NCBI GenBank assembly: GCA_964465945.1 | Contig: CAYXMM010000003.1 | Location: 62,001 to 126,000 of the forward strand | Length of the DNA: 64,000 nucleotides | Direction of reading: 5' to 3' | Origin: JAJRPT01 sp964465945 | GTDB taxonomy: Bacteria > Bacteroidota > Ignavibacteria > Kapaibacteriales > UBA2268 | In this document: positions 34,428 to 44,449 of the stretch, piece after piece | Numbering within the stretch: position 1 is the stretch's first letter | How the letters are laid out: every line of letters begins with the position of its first letter | Position numbers and translations under genes: made by a program | The notes under the pieces: model-generated | What the model was told of the DNA's origin: nothing | Seen by the model: the letters and a program-made list of their open reading frames with translations, nothing else | The model's database searches: none

Positions 34428-37400
34428 TTATTTAGTAATATAATTAATTTGATTTTTAATTAAATCAGCTCTTAACTGATTTTCATAGTTTAGAATTACA
34501 GATTCTTTAATTGTCGTTAAAGCAGTATAAAACTCAATAATTGACAAATTACCTAAGTCAAAACTTTGAGACAAAATGCTAACTACCTCATCAAAAGAAA
34601 TCGAATAGTCAATTTGTTGCAGTTCGTTTAAAATAATTTCTAATTGCTTTAATTCATTCTCTAGTTCAAGTTTTTTCAATAAATAATTGTTTGTTTGAAT
34701 TTCTCTATAAATTTCTGCTTGATTTTGAAGCATAGTATTGTTACTACTAAAAAATGGAAGAGCAATGTTTAAAGCCACACCATTAGAATTTATCCCAGAT
34801 GGAAACTTTCTTCCCATATAACCAATACCAATCGCTGGTAGATTATTTAATTCATAAATATCGCTTTGAATTTCTTGTTGTTCAATCTGATTTGAATAAT
34901 AATCTAACAAGTGTAGGTTAATGTTTGAATTTTGTGTTATTACATCAATTTTCAAATCACTTTCTGGTATAAAATCGCCAAATCCAATTTGAATAAGACT
35001 GAATAGTTGACTTTTCACATTATTATACTCAAAAACAAGTAAGTTCTTTTCATTTACAATTTTAAAAAAATTCGCTTTAATTAGCGTAATATCTAAAATT
35101 GAGATTTCACCAATATTGTATTTCAATTCAGATTTAGATAAAATTGTTTGGTTATATTGAATTAATGAATCAAGAGTGCTTTTTTTCTTAGATAAATAAT
35201 ACCATTGAATATATATTTCTCTAATTTTAAACTCAACTTCTCTTTCTGATAATTTAAGAAGTAATTCTGCCCCTAACTTATAATTTTTATTTAAGGCATT
35301 TTGCTTACCGAGTGCAAAAACATTATTAAAGCTTTGGATTGCTTGTAATTCAGTTTCAGACTTATTATCCATAATGTTAGCTTGTAAATTTAAAACTGAA
35401 AATGGATTCATTGTTTTACTATATTCGTCCATATAATCAATATTTAATTTGCTATTTTTTATCTCGTAACTTTTTTCTAATCCTATTCTAATAGCATTAT
35501 TTAGACTCAACACATCTTGAGAGTATGAAAATTGAGAAAAGCAAAAAACAATTAAAATAGCGCCGAAAAGATTAGCATTAAACTTTAATTTTCTATTAAA
35601 GTAATAATAAAGAATGGGTAATATAATTAATGTAAGAACTGTAGAAGATATTAACCCACCTATCACAACCGTTGCTAAAGGCTTTTGAACTTCAGCACCC
35701 AACCCCGTGGAAATAGCCATTGGCAAGAAACCCAAAGCCGCAACCATTGCAGTCATTAAGACTGGTCTTAATCTACTTTCTACACCTTTAAAGATTAACT
35801 CTTTAAGCGAGCTGAAGTGATTCTTATTTTCTTCAAAATAGTCTATTAACACTATGCCATTCAATACTGAAATTCCGAATAGAGCAATAAAACCAACACC
35901 AGCTGAAATGCTAAATGGCATATTTCTAAAATACAAAGCAAAAATACCTCCAACTGCCGAAAATGGAACTAATGTAATAATAATAAAAGATATTTTAACC
36001 GACTTAAACGCTAAATATAGCAACAATAAGATTAACAATAATGCAATTGGAAGTAACAACAATAATCTATTAGATGCCGATTCAAGATTTTCATACTGAC
36101 CACCATAATGAATAGTGTAGCCAACTGGTAAGTTTATTTTATTATCAAGTAAACCGCTAATATCTGAAACTATTGTCTTTGTGTCGCGACCTCTTACATT
36201 GAACCCAACAACAATTCTTCTTTTGGTTTGCTCTCTTGAAATTTGCATAGGTGCTTCAATAAAATCCAATCTCGCAAATAACGAAACTGGAATTAACTCA
36301 TCGTTCCCATTTCTGACATAAATTGTATTTATATCAATATTGTTATTATCTTTTATATTGCTTCTAATTACCAAATCATAGAATCTATCTTCTTCAACAG
36401 TATAGCCAACTTTTTCACCAAGTAATAGACTCCTTAAAGTAAAATTGACATCATTAATATCAACATTCATTCTTGACATCTTCTCTTTGTCGTATTTGAA
36501 ATTTAAAACTTTAAGCCCTTCGGTTACTTCTTCTTTAATATCGTTCACACCATCAACTTTTTGAATTAAAATTTTAATTTCATCAGCAATGGCTTTAAGT
36601 TTTTGTAAATTATCGCCAAAAACTTGAATTGCTACGTCAGACTTCGACCCAGTCATAAGTTCGTTAAATCTCATTTGAATAGGTTGTGAAAACTCAAAAC
36701 TTGCTCCATTTACTTTTTCAAGAGCATAAGACATTTTATCAATGAGTTCCTCTTTTGATTTAGCAGATTCCCATTTATCTTTGTCTTTTAAAGTAATAAC
36801 AATATCGGCAGTTTCGATTGACATAGGGTCGACTGGGACTTCGGAAGTTCCAATTTTTGATATTACATTTATAACCTCTGGAAATGTATTTAAAAGTATC
36901 CTTTCCAATTCCGTAGTTTTTTCAATGGTCCGAGATAAAGATTTTCCGGGTTCTAATGTTAATTGAACAACCAAATCATGCTCATCTAGTTGTGGTAAAA
37001 ACTCTGCACCTAAATGACTAAAAGTCCAAATTGCAACAATTAAAATCAATGCAGAAATTGAAACAACTATTAGTTTGAATTGAAATAAAAATTCTAAAAG
37101 ATTCAAATATGTCTTGTTTAAAAATCTTACAATTTTATCAGAGAAATTCTCTTTCTGAGATTTTTTATTGGAAAGGAATAATGATGCCATCATAGGCACG
37201 TAAGTAATTGATAAAATCATTGAGCCAAGTATAGCAAATATTAATGTTGCTGCCATTGGTTGAAACATTTTGCCTTCAATACCTTCTAAACTAAAAATTG
37301 GAATGAAAACTGTTAAAATAATAAATACTCCAAAAAATGCAGATTTATATATCTTTGAAGAGCTTTCAAACACCATTTTTTCTATATCTTTTTTTGAACT

Positions 37401-38681
37401 AAAATTTGAATTGCCACTACTATGAATTACATAAAGTATATTCTCAATAATAATAACAGCACCATCAATTATAATTCCGAAATCTATAGCGCCCATTGAC
37501 ATTAGATTTGCTGAGTAACCAAACAAATTCATAAGAATTAACGCAAAGAGCATGGAGAGAGGAATAACAGAAGCTACAATAACCCCACCTCTGAAATTTC
37601 CTAACAAAAGTACCAACACAAAAATAACTATTAATCCACCTTCAACTAAGTTTTTTGATACTGTTTTTATAGTTTCATTAATAAGAAATGATCTCTCTAA
37701 ATACGGCTTAATTGAAATTCCTTTTGGAAGAATTTTATTTATTTTTTCAACTTTGTCTTTTATTCTATTAATTGTTTGATATGAATTAGCACCTTTTAGC
37801 ATCAAAGCAATACCACCTACTGCTTCACCTTCACCATCTTTTGTTAAAGCCCCATATCTTATTGGAGAACCAAGACCTACTTTGGCAATATCTTTTACTT
37901 TAATCGGAAAACCATCAATACTTTTAATTCTTATATTTTCGATTTCTTCAATTTTATTGGCTAATCCTTCTATCTTAATATAATAAGCATTTGAGTTCTT
38001 TTCAATATAGCCAGCACCAGAATTTTCATTATTTCTATTTACTGCATTAAAAACATCAGTTACTGTTAAATTATATGCTTTTAATTTTTCGTTGTAAAGT
38101 GAAATTTCATACTCTTTAATATATCCCCCGAAGCTTGAAACTTCAATTACACCCTGCGTCCCAGACAACTCTCTTTTAACTATCCAATCTTGAACGTCTC
38201 TTAAATATATTAAAGAATATTTACTTTTATAATCATCATCAACTTCTAATGTGTATTGATAAATTTCGCCTAAGCCAGTAGTTATAGGCATTAATGTTGG
38301 CTGACCCAACCCGTCTGGTATTTTTTCATCTACAGATATTATTTGCTCATTTATATATTGCCGAGCAAGCATAGTTGGTATATCATCTTCAAAAACAACA
38401 GTGATAATTGATAAACCATATCTTGAAATTGACCTAATTTCTTTAACATTTGGAATATTAGAAAATGCAATCTCTAACTGATAAGTTATTAATTTTTCAA
38501 CATCTTCAGTTGCTAACGAAGGAGATACAGTAACAATTTGTACCTGATTATTTGTAATATCAGGTATTGCATCTAATGGGATTTTCAACATTGAATTAAC
38601 CCCAAAGACTATTAAAAATAAAACTCCAATAAATATTATAAGTTTATTTTTAATAGAAAAGGAAATAATCTTCTCTATCAT
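34428..38681 (-). CDS. CzcA-type heavy-metal RND pump fused to a TolC-like outer-membrane domain
   Basis: A 1417-residue fusion. Residues 1 to about 1030 are an HME-RND transporter with 12 helices and two large periplasmic loops; the proton-relay helix reads DFGIIIDGAVIIIEN, the form found in divalent-cation (Co/Zn/Cd) CzcA pumps rather than in CusA. From about 1045 a signal-like hydrophobic segment (LFGAILIVFCFSQFSYS) leads into a TolC-like outer-membrane efflux domain with long helical hairpins. The same CzcA-TolC arrangement is known in Bacteroidota. Uses proton motive force. Likely one operon with the adaptor behind it. Confidence 0.88.
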   Translation of the reverse strand: MIEKIISFSIKNKLIIFIGVLFLIVFGVNSMLKIPLDAIPDITNNQVQIVTVSPSLATEDVEKLITYQLEIAFSNIPNVKEIRSISRYGLSIITVVFEDDIPTMLARQYINEQIISVDEKIPDGLGQPTLMPITTGLGEIYQYTLEVDDDYKSKYSLIYLRDVQDWIVKRELSGTQGVIEVSSFGGYIKEYEISLYNEKLKAYNLTVTDVFNAVNRNNENSGAGYIEKNSNAYYIKIEGLANKIEEIENIRIKSIDGFPIKVKDIAKVGLGSPIRYGALTKDGEGEAVGGIALMLKGANSYQTINRIKDKVEKINKILPKGISIKPYLERSFLINETIKTVSKNLVEGGLIVIFVLVLLLGNFRGGVIVASVIPLSMLFALILMNLFGYSANLMSMGAIDFGIIIDGAVIIIENILYVIHSSGNSNFSSKKDIEKMVFESSSKIYKSAFFGVFIILTVFIPIFSLEGIEGKMFQPMAATLIFAILGSMILSITYVPMMASLFLSNKKSQKENFSDKIVRFLNKTYLNLLEFLFQFKLIVVSISALILIVAIWTFSHLGAEFLPQLDEHDLVVQLTLEPGKSLSRTIEKTTELERILLNTFPEVINVISKIGTSEVPVDPMSIETADIVITLKDKDKWESAKSKEELIDKMSYALEKVNGASFEFSQPIQMRFNELMTGSKSDVAIQVFGDNLQKLKAIADEIKILIQKVDGVNDIKEEVTEGLKVLNFKYDKEKMSRMNVDINDVNFTLRSLLLGEKVGYTVEEDRFYDLVIRSNIKDNNNIDINTIYVRNGNDELIPVSLFARLDFIEAPMQISREQTKRRIVVGFNVRGRDTKTIVSDISGLLDNKINLPVGYTIHYGGQYENLESASNRLLLLLPIALLLILLLLYLAFKSVKISFIIITLVPFSAVGGIFALYFRNMPFSISAGVGFIALFGISVLNGIVLIDYFEENKNHFSSLKELIFKGVESRLRPVLMTAMVAALGFLPMAISTGLGAEVQKPLATVVIGGLISSTVLTLIILPILYYYFNRKLKFNANLFGAILIVFCFSQFSYSQDVLSLNNAIRIGLEKSYEIKNSKLNIDYMDEYSKTMNPFSVLNLQANIMDNKSETELQAIQSFNNVFALGKQNALNKNYKLGAELLLKLSEREVEFKIREIYIQWYYLSKKKSTLDSLIQYNQTILSKSELKYNIGEISILDITLIKANFFKIVNEKNLLVFEYNNVKSQLFSLIQIGFGDFIPESDLKIDVITQNSNINLHLLDYYSNQIEQQEIQSDIYELNNLPAIGIGYMGRKFPSGINSNGVALNIALPFFSSNNTMLQNQAEIYREIQTNNYLLKKLELENELKQLEIILNELQQIDYSISFDEVVSILSQSFDLGNLSIIEFYTALTTIKESVILNYENQLRADLIKNQINYITK

Positions 38682-38728
38682 TTGAATACTTTAAATTTGT
38701 TAATAATAATTTCTAAATAAAAAAATTA

Positions 38729-39121
38729 TTAACTAATAGGAGGCGCTCTGAGTAGTTTAAGCGAAAATAAACGAATTGATATGTAAGAAAAAGAATAATA
38801 ATTTTGATAAATTGTTTTCTTTTCAACCTTGAAATATTTAAAGACAAAATATAATTGGATTGAAAATATTTGAAAAGAAAGAGTGTTTTTAAAATTTTCA
38901 AGGTGATTTAAACCAATATACGTTTTTGCAATTTTCCCTAATATATTATCAATAAAGTCAACAATATTGCTATTTTCTACATTTGATTGGCTAACTATTT
39001 CTTCGTAATGATTTGGACTTGGCGCCTCTTCATTATGATTATGAAGAATGATTGAGTGTAATAATATAAATAATACACTCAATGTTGATAAAAAAGCACC
39101 TATTTTTTTAATTGAAATCAT
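38729..39121 (-). CDS. Small His-containing membrane protein upstream of the metal pump
   Basis: A 130-residue protein with an N-terminal hydrophobic helix (about 8-27), a short His-rich segment (HSIILHNHNEEAPSPNHYEE), then amphipathic helices and a basic, aromatic C-terminus. No family is recognised. It is the first gene before the RND operon, with a 47-nt gap, and a comparable small protein sits before the second pump at 45655. A metal-related accessory role is inferred only from position and histidines. Confidence 0.6.
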   Translation of the reverse strand: MISIKKIGAFLSTLSVLFILLHSIILHNHNEEAPSPNHYEEIVSQSNVENSNIVDFIDNILGKIAKTYIGLNHLENFKNTLSFQIFSIQLYFVFKYFKVEKKTIYQNYYSFSYISIRLFSLKLLRAPPIS

Positions 39122-39161
39122 AGGTAATATGAACGTATTAATAATATAAATATTGTTTATG

Positions 39162-39244
39162 TGCGAAAGGAGGGATTTGAACCCTCACACCATACTGGCA
39201 CTACCCCCTCAAGATAGCGTGTCTACCAATTCCACCACTTCCGC
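39162..39244 (-). tRNA. tRNA-Leu (anticodon GAG)
   Basis: The minus strand forms a class II cloverleaf with acceptor GCGGAAG/CTTTCGC, D-arm GGTGGAATTGGTAGACAC, anticodon stem CTATC/GGTAG with loop TTGAGGG, a long variable arm, and T arm GGTTCAAATCC. It reads CUC/CUU codons. CCA is not encoded. Confidence 0.95.
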
Positions 39245-39257
39245 AAAAATTTGAATG

Positions 39258-39287
39258 CAAAATTATTGAATTTCCTTCATTTTACAA
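39258..39287 (-). promoter_or_regulatory. Promoter of tRNA-Leu
   Basis: On the minus strand TTG (39287-39285), a 19-nt spacer and TAATTTTG (39265-39258) stand 13 nt before the tRNA. The spacing equals that of the other promoters in this window. Confidence 0.6.
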
Positions 39288-39393
39288 ATAAGATTTTCTA
39301 AACAACACTTTTTTACAAAATAAGACTTTATTAGTCTTGTTTTACAATATTCCTTAGTTTTGTATAATTAATAAGCGTAATCGAAAGAAATTA

Positions 39394-40263
39394 ATGAAAT
39401 CAAAAACTAAATACCTACTGAGTAACTCAATGGCAATCCTAGTTGTATTACTTTTAATGCCCATTGGACACATAATTATGTCTTTTATGACAGCACGTTA
39501 TGACTTATCTACTCAAATGTTAGGCGCTGGAATTTTAGGATTTATCGGCTTTTTATTAGTAATACTTTTCAACCGCTCAGAAAATGAAATCAAATCTTCA
39601 TTATTAGGTCTATTAGCTGGGGTTTTAATCTGGACAGGTTGGGTAGAATTTTCTTTTGTTTATTTTGCAGATAGATTAGCCGTACAACCACTAATGGAAG
39701 GTGGAGAAATTGTAACAAGACCTGAATACTTAGTAATGATTTCTTCGGCTGGACTTGTTTTCACTGTGTTAACTACTATTATATTAAATTATGCAACAAA
39801 TTGTAATTTCTTCGTTTGGGTACAAAAAATACTAAAAACTCCCCGTTCCGGTGTTAAAAGAAAAAATTACGTTGCCCTTACAGCTTATGAAACAGTGATA
39901 ATTCTTTGGTTCTTTTACATCTTACTTTTAATCTCTTATGATAATCACCTTTTCGGCGATAGACATTTTGTAACCTATTTCATTTTCTTTGGAAGTTTGC
40001 TTTGGAGTGCTTTCCTATTCCGTAACTTATACCAATTAAGACACTTTGGTAAAGCAGTAAGATATGCTATACCCACTGTTATTATTTTTTGGAATTGTAT
40101 TGAAATTTTAGGTCGTTGGAACTATTTCCAAGAGTTTTGGGTCGAACCAAATAAATTTTGGCGTGAATCAATCCTAATTCTTTTAGTCTTTGCAATTTTA
40201 TTTGTGTTCTCATTATTTACTAACAAAAAACAAAAAAAATTAAAACTAAAATTAGAATCCTAA
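39394..40263 (+). CDS. Polytopic membrane protein of unknown function
   Basis: A 289-residue protein with about eight hydrophobic helices and conserved-looking polar residues in between (MTARYDLSTQMLG, EFSFVYFADRLAV, LFRNLYQLRHFGKAVRYAI). No family is recognised. The C-terminus is very Lys-rich. A TAGTTTTG box lies at 39355-39362. The stop overlaps the stop of the convergent ruvC gene by 3 nt. Confidence 0.7.
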   Translation: MKSKTKYLLSNSMAILVVLLLMPIGHIIMSFMTARYDLSTQMLGAGILGFIGFLLVILFNRSENEIKSSLLGLLAGVLIWTGWVEFSFVYFADRLAVQPLMEGGEIVTRPEYLVMISSAGLVFTVLTTIILNYATNCNFFVWVQKILKTPRSGVKRKNYVALTAYETVIILWFFYILLLISYDNHLFGDRHFVTYFIFFGSLLWSAFLFRNLYQLRHFGKAVRYAIPTVIIFWNCIEILGRWNYFQEFWVEPNKFWRESILILLVFAILFVFSLFTNKKQKKLKLKLES

Positions 40264-40796
40264 AGCAATCTGTCTGGGTTGTTTTTAATAAATTCAGCCC
40301 AGTTTTTGGAAGTCGCTTTTACTCTCCCTGAGCTAATACAATAGGCGAGAGCCACAGCAAGAGCGTCTGTAGCATCAAACAACTCAGGAGTCTCTTGAAT
40401 ACTTAGCAAAGTTTTAACCATAAATTGAACTTGTTGCTTTGATGCGTGCCCTCTCCCAGTAACGCTTTTTTTTATTTCATTTGGGCTAAGTTCTGCAATT
40501 TGAGCATTATTAGTCGTTCCAGCAAGCATTCCTGCGGCACGAGCATGAGTCAATTTAATAAGTGATTGAGTATTTTTCGCATTAAATACCGTTTCTATAC
40601 ACACAACATCAGTATTGTATTGAGCAATTTTAGCGGAAAGTCGCTTAAAAAGAAGGTCAATTCGTTTAGGAAATTCATCTTCAATTTTCTTAAGCTGAAT
40701 TATCCCGTATTCAATTAATTGAAATTTATTATTCTCATAATGGATTGCTCCCCACCCACAATTTACACTACCAGGGTCAATTCCAAAAACAATCAT
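40260..40796 (-). CDS. ruvC: Holliday junction endonuclease RuvC
   Basis: A 178-residue RNase H-like nuclease that resolves four-way DNA junctions. The four catalytic acids are present: Asp7 (GIDPGS), Glu68 (CIETVF), Asp141 and Asp144 (DATDALA). Length is normal. It overlaps yebC by 1 nt (TAATG). The yebC-ruvC linkage is common in bacteria. Confidence 0.96.
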   Translation of the reverse strand: MIVFGIDPGSVNCGWGAIHYENNKFQLIEYGIIQLKKIEDEFPKRIDLLFKRLSAKIAQYNTDVVCIETVFNAKNTQSLIKLTHARAAGMLAGTTNNAQIAELSPNEIKKSVTGRGHASKQQVQFMVKTLLSIQETPELFDATDALAVALAYCISSGRVKATSKNWAEFIKNNPDRLL

Positions 40797-41545
40797 TACT
40801 CTAACTCTCCGGCAACTTCATCTGTGATTTCAAAATTCGAATACACATTTTGAACATCATCTAAATCTTCCATTTTCTCAATAAACTTCATTATTTGCTT
40901 AGCCTCTGAAACATCATCTATTATAATAAATTCGTTTGGAATATATTCTATTTGAGAATCAACCATTAAAAATCCATTTTCATCAAGAAATTTCATTGCC
41001 TTTCCAAAGTTCAATAAATCACATATAATTCGGCTATGTTCTTCATTATATTGCAAATCCTCACCACCACATTCAATAACTAAGTTAAATAGATCTTCTT
41101 CAGATTTACTTTCATTATTAATGAAAATCACCCCTTTTTTAGAGAAATTCCACATCACAGAACCATTTTCAGCAAGATTTCCATTATACTTAGAAAAAGT
41201 TGATCTTACTTGAGGCACTGTCCGTCTTTTATTATCAGTAAGTGTTTCTACAATTATTGCAATTCCACCAGGTGCATAACCTTCAAAATTAACTTCTTCA
41301 AATTGTTCCCCAGAAACTGGCGAACTACCTCGTTGTATTGCTTTTTTAATATTATCACCTGGCATCGAATTCAATCGAGCTACCTTTAATGCAAGACGCA
41401 AGCGTGGATTTGAATTTGGGTCCGCTCCATTATCTCTTACAGCTATGCTTATTTCATTCCCAATTCGAGTAAAAACTTTTGCTTTCTTTGCATCTTGTCT
41501 CCCTTTCCTGTGCTTTATATTCGCCCATTTACTATGTCCAGCCAC
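40796..41545 (-). CDS. yebC: YebC/PmpR family regulatory protein
   Basis: A 249-residue protein with the conserved start MAGHSKWANIKHRKGRQD, the central DNIKKAIQRG and YAPGGIAIIVE motifs and an acidic C-terminal domain. Members bind DNA or associate with the ribosome to relieve stalling. Length matches the family. Confidence 0.96.
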   Translation of the reverse strand: MAGHSKWANIKHRKGRQDAKKAKVFTRIGNEISIAVRDNGADPNSNPRLRLALKVARLNSMPGDNIKKAIQRGSSPVSGEQFEEVNFEGYAPGGIAIIVETLTDNKRRTVPQVRSTFSKYNGNLAENGSVMWNFSKKGVIFINNESKSEEDLFNLVIECGGEDLQYNEEHSRIICDLLNFGKAMKFLDENGFLMVDSQIEYIPNEFIIIDDVSEAKQIMKFIEKMEDLDDVQNVYSNFEITDEVAGELE

Positions 41546-41570
41546 AAACTAACCTTATCTTAAAGCAATG

Positions 41571-42065
41571 CTATTTAAACAAACCAACTTTTAAATCTTT
41601 TGCAGTATAAATATGCTCCCCATCACAAAATACTTTACCTTCTCCTACCACCATTATAAGCTTTGAATGAAATTCTCTTTTAATATCAATTTGATACGAA
41701 ACCTTTTTATTTGTTGGTAGAACTTGCCCAGTGAATTTCACTTCACCACAACCTAAAGCTCTTCCTTTTCCTTGATAGCCCTGCCAAATTAAAAAGAAGC
41801 CAATTAATTGCCATAACGCATCAAGCCCTAAACAACCAGGCATTACAGGGTCACCTAAAAAATGACAATCAAAAAACCATAAATCTGGGTTAATATCAAG
41901 TTCAGCTTGTATTATCCCTTTTCCAAACTCCCCACCTTCTTTCGATATATTAACAATCCTATCAAACATTAGCATATTAGGAAGTGGCAATTTACCATTC
42001 TCTATCCCGTAAAGTTCACCTTTCCCGCATTTTATAAGTTCATCATAAGTAAATGAATTTTTCAT
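41571..42065 (-). CDS. fabA: 3-hydroxydecanoyl-ACP dehydratase FabA
   Basis: A 164-residue hot-dog fold dehydratase/isomerase. The signature DCHFLGDPVMPGCLGLDALWQL (residues 66-87, cut here to its core HFLGDPVMPGC) gives catalytic His68 and Asp82. FabA introduces the cis double bond that leads to unsaturated fatty acids. The partner fabB is not in the window. Reading begins with an ATG 2 codons before FTYDE. Confidence 0.95.
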   Translation of the reverse strand: MKNSFTYDELIKCGKGELYGIENGKLPLPNMLMFDRIVNISKEGGEFGKGIIQAELDINPDLWFFDCHFLGDPVMPGCLGLDALWQLIGFFLIWQGYQGKGRALGCGEVKFTGQVLPTNKKVSYQIDIKREFHSKLIMVVGEGKVFCDGEHIYTAKDLKVGLFK

Positions 42066-42100
42066 TCAATATTTCCATTAAAAATAGTAATTCAGCAAAT

Positions 42101-43525
42101 TTAAGATTTTTTTTCAATTAATTTCAACTTTCCTATACTTTCGATATGATATGTTTGTGGAAACATATCGAACGGCTTAATAAACTCAATAGTATATTTT
42201 TCTGCTAAGTCCTTGCAATCTCTCGCTTGTGTCATCGGATTGCAACTCACATATATAATCTCTTCACACTCAATTTCTAATAAATGCGAAATTAAATTTT
42301 TATGCAACCCTGCCCTTGGTGGATCTAAAATAATCTTATCTGGCTTCGGATATTTCGATAAAAGTTCTCCAATATCTTTTGAGTTTAAATCATAAGTGAT
42401 AAACTCAATATTCGACAAACTATTCTTTGTCGCATTCTTTTTAGCATCAGCGATTGAACTTTCCACAAGCTCAATACCCAATACATTCTTAACATACTTA
42501 GAAATAGGTAACGTAATCGAACCAGTGCCACAAAATAAATCCCAAATATACTCATCTTTTGTTGGGTTAACACTTTTAATTATTTCATTTATAAACTTAT
42601 CAACTTGATATGAATTTGTCTGAAAAAAACTAAATGGAGAAACTTCATAAACAATATCAAGAATTTTCTCTTCAAGTTTCTCTTTCCCAAAAATCAATTT
42701 GTTACTTTCGATTGTAACCGGATTCTTACTTATATTTATTGCATGATAAAACGAACAAACCTCTTTAACACTACTTAAAACTTCTGCGATAATATTAATC
42801 ACATCATTTTCTAATTGAGTTTTTGGATTATGTGTTATAAGAATTACCATAAACTCGTTCAAGTAATTACTTTTTCTAATAATTAAACTTCGTAAAAATC
42901 CATAATGGTCTCTTAGATGATAAGCACTAATCTCATTTTTTACACAAATCTCTTTCACCTTATTCAAAATAACATTTGCAATTTCATCTTGAATATGACA
43001 CTTATTAATATTTAATATCTTATCAAATCTTCCTGCAACGTGCAGTCCTAAAGCAAAATTTCTATCAATTTCATCATTACTTGAATTAATTTCTTCATCT
43101 GTTAGCCACCGAGATGCACCAAAAGAAAACTCCATCTTATTCCGATAATTAAAAATCTTATCACTTGAGATTGTATCAGTCAACTCCTTAACCTCTAACT
43201 TATTATGTCTGTAAAAAGCATCCTCTACGTGCGTTTTCTTCCATAATATCTGTTTTTGATATGGTAATTGCTGCCAAGAACAACCACCACAATTATCAAA
43301 ATGTTCGCATATCGGTTCAATCCTATCATCAGACTTTTTTATAAAATCTAAAATGATATTTTCACAAAATCGCTTCTTTTTTCCTACTCTTAATGCATTT
43401 ACAATATCGCCTGGCACACCATCTTTTACAAAATGCACAATCCCTTCTTTCTTTGCTATTGCTTTACCTTCAAAGCCAATAGACTCAATTTCTAATACTT
43501 CTTCTACTCTTTTTTTACTTTTCAA
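42101..43525 (-). CDS. rlmD: 23S rRNA uracil-5 methyltransferase (RlmD/RumA family)
   Basis: A 474-residue SAM enzyme. An N-terminal TRAM domain (about 8-65) binds RNA. Cysteines at about 74-83 (CEHFDNCGGC) and in NINKCHI make the Fe-S cluster motif. The SAM motif is WDLFCGTGSITLP, and the catalytic cysteine lies in VSCNPMTQARD, followed by a general-base Glu in HIESIGKL. RumA (m5U1939) and RlmC/TrmA differ subtly; the TRAM plus Fe-S pattern favours RlmD. Confidence 0.88.
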   Translation of the reverse strand: MKSKKRVEEVLEIESIGFEGKAIAKKEGIVHFVKDGVPGDIVNALRVGKKKRFCENIILDFIKKSDDRIEPICEHFDNCGGCSWQQLPYQKQILWKKTHVEDAFYRHNKLEVKELTDTISSDKIFNYRNKMEFSFGASRWLTDEEINSSNDEIDRNFALGLHVAGRFDKILNINKCHIQDEIANVILNKVKEICVKNEISAYHLRDHYGFLRSLIIRKSNYLNEFMVILITHNPKTQLENDVINIIAEVLSSVKEVCSFYHAINISKNPVTIESNKLIFGKEKLEEKILDIVYEVSPFSFFQTNSYQVDKFINEIIKSVNPTKDEYIWDLFCGTGSITLPISKYVKNVLGIELVESSIADAKKNATKNSLSNIEFITYDLNSKDIGELLSKYPKPDKIILDPPRAGLHKNLISHLLEIECEEIIYVSCNPMTQARDCKDLAEKYTIEFIKPFDMFPQTYHIESIGKLKLIEKKS

Positions 43526-43561
43526 TTGTTTTTCTCAAATATTATATTTTATTTTGTAATT

Positions 43562-44449
43562 ATGATTGAAGACAAATTTAATAAAATAGAATTAAGTTCG
43601 GAACTAATTTCCGAACTTGTTAAAAAATTTATTAGTGATTCAAAAGGCAAAAAATCAACTATTGCTACAAGAGAGTACGCTCTCCTATATTTTTTGCAAT
43701 ACCTGAATAACCAAAAAGAATTCTATTTTATTCCTGAGAACATAAAGCAATATATTGATTTTCTTCTTACTAAGTCAAATTTATCCGTTCACTCTGCAAG
43801 AAATTACATCTCTACGCTCAATATCTTTTGCGAATACCTCGCACAATGTGGAGTTATTGACAAAAACCCAGTCAAACGTGTCAAAAGAATAATCAAACAA
43901 AAAGTAACAGATTTACATTATATAACTTTAGAACAAATTCATCATTTACTGCTTCAATCCCAAAATGAAACGAATAAAAATTATATAAGTTATAGAAATA
44001 CTTTAATTCCATTAATAATGATATTTCATAATTTTGAACCAGAACAAATTTTCAACTTTAAAGTTAAAAATATAAAGAAAATCAATGGATCTTATTTTAT
44101 AAAATTAAATAATAATCAAGTTGAATTATCCCATTTACTTTATGAGATAATAGCTGAATATATGAACTTTCGATATCAAATTAATGGAAAAGATTACTTA
44201 TTCGTATCATCAAGTAAAAGTTCAAAAGGCGAGAAACTTACTTTTAGAAATTTACGCGAAATAGTAAAATATTTCATAAAGCAAAATGGATTTGGAGACT
44301 CACCCTTGCGAACAATAACAAACACTTCAATTCTTTATCATTATAGCATATCTAATGATATTGAAGTTTTTGATTCAATATTCAAAATTAAAAATCAACT
44401 AATAATTAAAAAATATCTAAATGAAATAAATAGATTTAAAGGAGAATAA
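43562..44449 (+). CDS. Degenerate tyrosine recombinase-like protein
   Basis: A 295-residue protein. Residues 20-110 form the SAM-like (core-binding) domain of XerC/D-type recombinases (STIATREYALLYFLQYL, SVHSARNYISTLNIFCEYL). The catalytic domain follows the fold (YRNTLIPLIMIF, LTFRNLREIVKYFIKQNGF) but the Arg after the LLYxTG position, the His-x-x-Arg box and the C-terminal Tyr are not recognisable. Catalysis is therefore unlikely. The start is the ATG at 43562, since the earlier TTG at 43526 adds a hydrophobic stretch overlapping the divergent gene's promoter region. Its last codons encode the ribosome site of the next gene. Confidence 0.72.
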   Translation: MIEDKFNKIELSSELISELVKKFISDSKGKKSTIATREYALLYFLQYLNNQKEFYFIPENIKQYIDFLLTKSNLSVHSARNYISTLNIFCEYLAQCGVIDKNPVKRVKRIIKQKVTDLHYITLEQIHHLLLQSQNETNKNYISYRNTLIPLIMIFHNFEPEQIFNFKVKNIKKINGSYFIKLNNNQVELSHLLYEIIAEYMNFRYQINGKDYLFVSSSKSSKGEKLTFRNLREIVKYFIKQNGFGDSPLRTITNTSILYHYSISNDIEVFDSIFKIKNQLIIKKYLNEINRFKGE

